Shown one piece after another: positions 5,066 to 7,016 of a DNA stretch of 7,016 nucleotides. The stretch covers positions 9,231 through 16,246 of the forward strand of contig JAHZHM010000076.1 in assembly GCA_019420265.1 (NCBI GenBank). The letters run 5' to 3'. The notes beneath the pieces are model-generated. The model searched no databases. It was not told the origin of the DNA and saw nothing but the letters and a program-made list of their open reading frames with translations. Each line of letters begins with the position of its first letter. The stretch's first letter is position 1. The position numbers were made by a program, and so were the translations under genes. Source of the stretch: Clostridiales bacterium (GTDB lineage: Bacteria > Bacillota > Clostridia > Christensenellales > Christensenellaceae).

Positions 5066-5950
5066 ATGTTACAATTAGAAGAGATTACGCTTGGTCTCAA
5101 AGAACGGTATGAAAGCTTTGCAAAATTTGAAAAGCTTTCATTTTTGCGTTTCCCCAATATTTTCATGTCCCGCGGGTGCATGGCTCTGCGCTATGGCGAA
5201 AAAGAAGGCGCCATGAGCATCTATTCCGTCATGCCAAAGCTGGAGGTTCCGCCCTATGGCCTGGGCTTTTTCGTCAAAGAAGGCCAGAGCGCTGCCCCGC
5301 TGGTGCGTGCGGCGGAGGAGAAATTTGGCGGAAAGGTGCACTACTACGAGCTTTCCGAGCCGATGGTGGACAAACTCCTCTCGGATTGCCCGGGGATGTT
5401 CCGCAAAGAGGAATCGGTGGACGACGAGGATTATGTCTACGAGACCGAAAAACTCATCTCGCTCTCCGGCAAGAAATACCACTCCAAGCGCAACTTTGTC
5501 AACCGCTTTGAGGCAAACTATTCCTATGAATATATGCCGCTGACGGGAGAGAACGTGCTGGAATGCCTGCCGGCGCTGGAAGAGTGGTTTGCGCGGCACC
5601 ACGAGAAGATGCTCTTTTATTTCGATGAGCACGAGGCCATTTTGGAGCTGCTGCACAACTTCGATGCCCTGGGCCTCAAAGGGGCGGCCATCAAAATCGA
5701 TGGAAAAATCCGCGCCATGACGATTGGCGAATTTTTGCCGCCGGATACGGCGCATATCATCATCGAGAAGGCGGATATCGATTATCCGGGGCTGTATGCC
5801 GTCATCAATCAGAAGTTTTTGGAGCGCGAATGGGCGGGCACTAGGCTGGTCAACCGGGAAGAGGATATGGGCGTAGAGGGGCTGCGCAAGGCAAAGCAAT
5901 CCTATCACCCCGTCTTCCGAAATAAAGTGTTCAACGCCATCCGCATCTAG
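5066..5950 (+). CDS. DUF2156 protein (LPG_synthase_C-like, double GNAT fold)
   Basis: This 294-residue soluble protein matches the stand-alone form of the C-terminal domain of phosphatidylglycerol lysyltransferase (DUF2156/PF09924). Family hallmarks are KKYHSKRNFVNRFE (136-149), the GNAT-like strand pair GAAIKIDGKIRAMTIGE (206-222), IIEKAD (232-237), YPGLYAVINQKF (240-251), and the signature NREEDMGVEGLRKAKQSYHP (263-282). In membrane-bound MprF this domain moves an aminoacyl group from tRNA to lipid. This protein has no membrane segments, so its acceptor is unknown. The start at 5066 is firm because an in-frame TAG lies at 5054-5056. The Shine-Dalgarno is AGGA (5050-5053) with a long 12-nt spacer. 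It is transcribed from its own promoter through a long leader and ends at the 5990-6043 hairpin. Confidence 0.9.
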   Translation: MLQLEEITLGLKERYESFAKFEKLSFLRFPNIFMSRGCMALRYGEKEGAMSIYSVMPKLEVPPYGLGFFVKEGQSAAPLVRAAEEKFGGKVHYYELSEPMVDKLLSDCPGMFRKEESVDDEDYVYETEKLISLSGKKYHSKRNFVNRFEANYSYEYMPLTGENVLECLPALEEWFARHHEKMLFYFDEHEAILELLHNFDALGLKGAAIKIDGKIRAMTIGEFLPPDTAHIIIEKADIDYPGLYAVINQKFLEREWAGTRLVNREEDMGVEGLRKAKQSYHPVFRNKVFNAIRI

Positions 5951-5958
5951 CCAAAAAA

Positions 5959-5974
5959 TTTCCAAATTTGGAAA
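5959..5974. promoter_or_regulatory. 16-bp perfect palindrome upstream of the spoIIR promoter
   Basis: TTTCCAAATTTGGAAA at 5959-5974 is perfectly self-complementary. It lies 8 bp after the DUF2156 stop and 6 bp before the putative spoIIR -35 (5981-5985). That spacing suits an operator for a dimeric regulator. As RNA it would be a weak hairpin. Confidence 0.4.
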
Positions 5975-5980
5975 AAACAA

Positions 5981-6010
5981 GTTTAAAAGAAAAAACACCT
6001 GTCCATACTA
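5981..6010 (+). promoter_or_regulatory. Putative forespore (sigma-F/sigma-G type) promoter of spoIIR
   Basis: CATACTA at 6004-6010 equals the sigma-G -10 consensus as known from Bacillus. GTTTA (5981-5985) stands 18 bp before it and matches 4 of 5 bases of the forespore -35 GTATA. Transcription would start at about 6016-6018, roughly 28 bases before the spoIIR ATG. In Bacillus subtilis spoIIR depends on sigma-F and sleB on sigma-G, and these two factors recognise overlapping promoters. The -10 lies entirely inside the loop of the 5990-6043 hairpin. Confidence 0.6.
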
Positions 6011-6043
6011 GCTTTAACAAAAGCGAAATGACAGGTGTTTTTT
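5990..6043 (+). terminator. Terminator of the DUF2156 gene that also closes the spoIIR ribosome binding site
   Basis: A perfect 14-bp stem, AAAAAACACCTGTC (5990-6003)/GACAGGTGTTTTTT (6030-6043), ends in seven Ts (6038-6044). The 26-nt loop holds a smaller hairpin, GCTTT/AAAGC (6011-6015/6020-6024). The 3' arm contains AGGTG (6033-6037), the only Shine-Dalgarno for the ATG at 6045, paired with CACCT (5996-6000). One element therefore ends upstream transcription and would occlude spoIIR translation on read-through RNA. Confidence 0.85.
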
Positions 6044-6044
6044 T

Positions 6045-6596
6045 ATGAGAAAGCGAATGTATCTTCTTTTGGCGGCAATTTTGGTTTTAAGCTGCATCTC
6101 TGCCCGGGCGCAGGAGCCCTTCCGGCTGCATATCATCGCCAACAGCGATGGCGCGGCGGATCAGGAAGTGAAGCTGCTGGTGCGGGATGCCATTTTGGAA
6201 TATACTGCCGATCAGGCCACTGCCTGTCGGGATAAGCAGCAGGCGGAGCACTATATGCGCGAGCATCTATCCGAGCTGGAAGCCTGCGCCAACCAGGTGC
6301 TGGCGGAAAATGGCTTTGGCTATACTGCGCGGGCCTATCTGGGGCGGTTTGAATTTCCGGATAAGACGTATGGCGATGTAACCTACCCCGCCGGGCAGTA
6401 CGACGCCCTGCGCCTGGTGCTAGGCCAGGGGGAGGGGCAAAATTGGTGGTGCGTCATGTTCCCGCCGTTGTGCATCGTCAATGAGGAAATCTTGGAGCAG
6501 GAGGAAGTGGAATACACCTCTCTGGCTTGGGAATGGCTGCAATCTCTATTTGGAGGCAGCAACAAGGAGGCAAACCATGCGAAAACAGTTTCTTAA
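6045..6596 (+). CDS. spoIIR: Stage II sporulation protein R
   Basis: SpoIIR is made in the forespore and secreted into the intermembrane space. There it triggers the protease SpoIIGA to process pro-sigma-E in the mother cell. The 183-residue product has a signal peptide (basic MRKR, hydrophobic 6-19, probable cleavage after ARA at residue 22). Family motifs follow: [10 protein letters not shown] (26-35), VRDAILEY (46-53), [27 protein letters not shown] (101-127, given here as family landmarks) and [17 protein letters not shown] (127-143). It is shorter than the roughly 220-residue Bacillus protein, with a reduced C-terminus. ATG 6045 is chosen over ATG 6057 because AGGTG lies 7 nt before it and it supplies the basic signal-peptide start. 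Cys17 follows VLS, which resembles but does not quite fit a lipobox. Confidence 0.95.
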   Translation: MRKRMYLLLAAILVLSCISARAQEPFRLHIIANSDGAADQEVKLLVRDAILEYTADQATACRDKQQAEHYMREHLSELEACANQVLAENGFGYTARAYLGRFEFPDKTYGDVTYPAGQYDALRLVLGQGEGQNWWCVMFPPLCIVNEEILEQEEVEYTSLAWEWLQSLFGGSNKEANHAKTVS

Positions 6597-7016
6597 AAAA
6601 CGCGCCGCCGTGGCGGTGATTGCCCTGCTGGCGGCGGCCCTCTGGCTTTTGGCGCTGGGGGCCACATATACCAAGCTGCCCAAAAGCGATGTGCAGGAAA
6701 TTCAGCGACGGCTGAAAGCCTGGGGCTACTACAGCGGCAATGTGGATGGCATCTATGGGGATCAGACCTACCGCGCCGTCCGCTATTTTCAGAGCAAAAA
6801 CGGCCTGGCCGTGGATGGCATTGTGGGCAGCAGAACGGCGGAAAAGCTGGGCATTCAGCTCTCTTCGGGCAAAGAGGAGGGGACAGATGCCTATCTGTTG
6901 GCCAAGCTGGTCTATGCAGAGGCCCGGGGCGAGCCTTATCAGGGCAAAGTGGCGGTGGCGGCGGTAGTGCTCAACCGGGTGCGCAGCTCGGCCTTCCCCA
7001 ACAGCATTTCGGGGGT
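6577..7016 (+). CDS. sleB: SleB-like spore cortex-lytic enzyme, N-terminal part
   Basis: The visible 146 residues show a signal peptide or anchor (basic MRKQFLKKR, hydrophobic 11-29), one PG_binding_1 domain (about 36-92, with [23 protein letters not shown] and [11 protein letters not shown]) and the start of the Hydrolase_2/SleB domain ([29 protein letters not shown]). Glu115 of AEARGE corresponds to the conserved catalytic glutamate reported for Bacillus SleB. SleB enzymes are lytic transglycosylases that depolymerise muramic-delta-lactam-containing cortex at germination. The gene starts inside spoIIR, 20 bp before its stop, with its own AGGAGG (6565-6570, 6-nt spacer), so the two are co-transcribed. 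The 3' end lies outside the window. A CwlJ-type enzyme is less likely, because the N-terminal signal and PG-binding domain are the SleB layout. Confidence 0.9.
   Translation, partial: MRKQFLKKRAAVAVIALLAAALWLLALGATYTKLPKSDVQEIQRRLKAWGYYSGNVDGIYGDQTYRAVRYFQSKNGLAVDGIVGSRTAEKLGIQLSSGKEEGTDAYLLAKLVYAEARGEPYQGKVAVAAVVLNRVRSSAFPNSISG

Noticed and set aside
4876..5112. A 78-codon frame with GTG start (GAGG five bases before it) in the DUF2156 leader, possible upstream peptide
   Set aside because: It overlaps the DUF2156 start by 47 bases in another frame and the product looks random. A translated leader peptide cannot be excluded but nothing else supports it.
5138..5998. A 286-codon open frame on the minus strand opposite the DUF2156 gene
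   Set aside because: It is the mirror of a GC-rich gene with clear family motifs on the plus strand. It has no ribosome site or recognisable domain and crosses the terminator.

Overview
The window reads as a piece of chromosome from a GC-rich, endospore-forming Firmicute, probably a gut-type member of the Clostridia. The evidence is a recognisable spoIIR, a partial sleB-type cortex hydrolase, strong AGGAGG ribosome binding sites, a stand-alone DUF2156 protein, a zinc-ribbon mini-protein typical of Clostridia, and a cell-wall protein with repeated PG_binding_1 domains and NlpC/P60. Species cannot be named from the sequence.

Layout, left to right. (1) 1-159, minus strand: the first 53 codons of an unrecognised protein. 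(2) 160-2184, minus strand: a terminator followed by a 626-residue, single-pass membrane-anchored cell-wall hydrolase with four peptidoglycan-binding repeats and a C-terminal NlpC/P60 domain. (3) 2185-2381: a divergent intergenic region with a promoter on each strand and a 12-bp palindrome between them. (4) 2382-4078, plus strand: a two-gene operon of a cytosolic serine beta-lactamase-fold protein and a 59-residue zinc-ribbon protein. (5) 4079-5065: almost 1 kb without a convincing protein gene. Its left end carries two hairpins whose T-tracts face leftward, its middle is rich in inverted repeats, and its right end holds a promoter and a structured, partly duplicated leader. (6) 5066-5950: a DUF2156 (LPG_synthase_C-like) protein. 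(7) 5951-7016: a dense control region, then spoIIR and the start of a sleB-like gene, which overlap by 20 bp.

How the genes work together. SpoIIR is the secreted forespore signal that triggers SpoIIGA-dependent activation of pro-sigma-E in the mother cell. SleB is a forespore-made cortex-lytic enzyme used at germination. Both would be made in the forespore from a CATACTA-type promoter just upstream of spoIIR. The left-hand NlpC/P60 protein is a separate cell-wall remodelling function.

The most interesting feature is the junction before spoIIR. One 14-bp hairpin terminates the upstream gene and has the spoIIR Shine-Dalgarno in its 3' arm, while the putative forespore promoter -10 lies in its loop. 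Read-through RNA would carry a closed ribosome binding site, whereas RNA started inside the loop would lack the 5' arm and be open. The second most interesting feature is the leader of the DUF2156 gene, with a 39-bp imperfect direct repeat and several mutually exclusive stems, which matches no riboswitch class I recognise.
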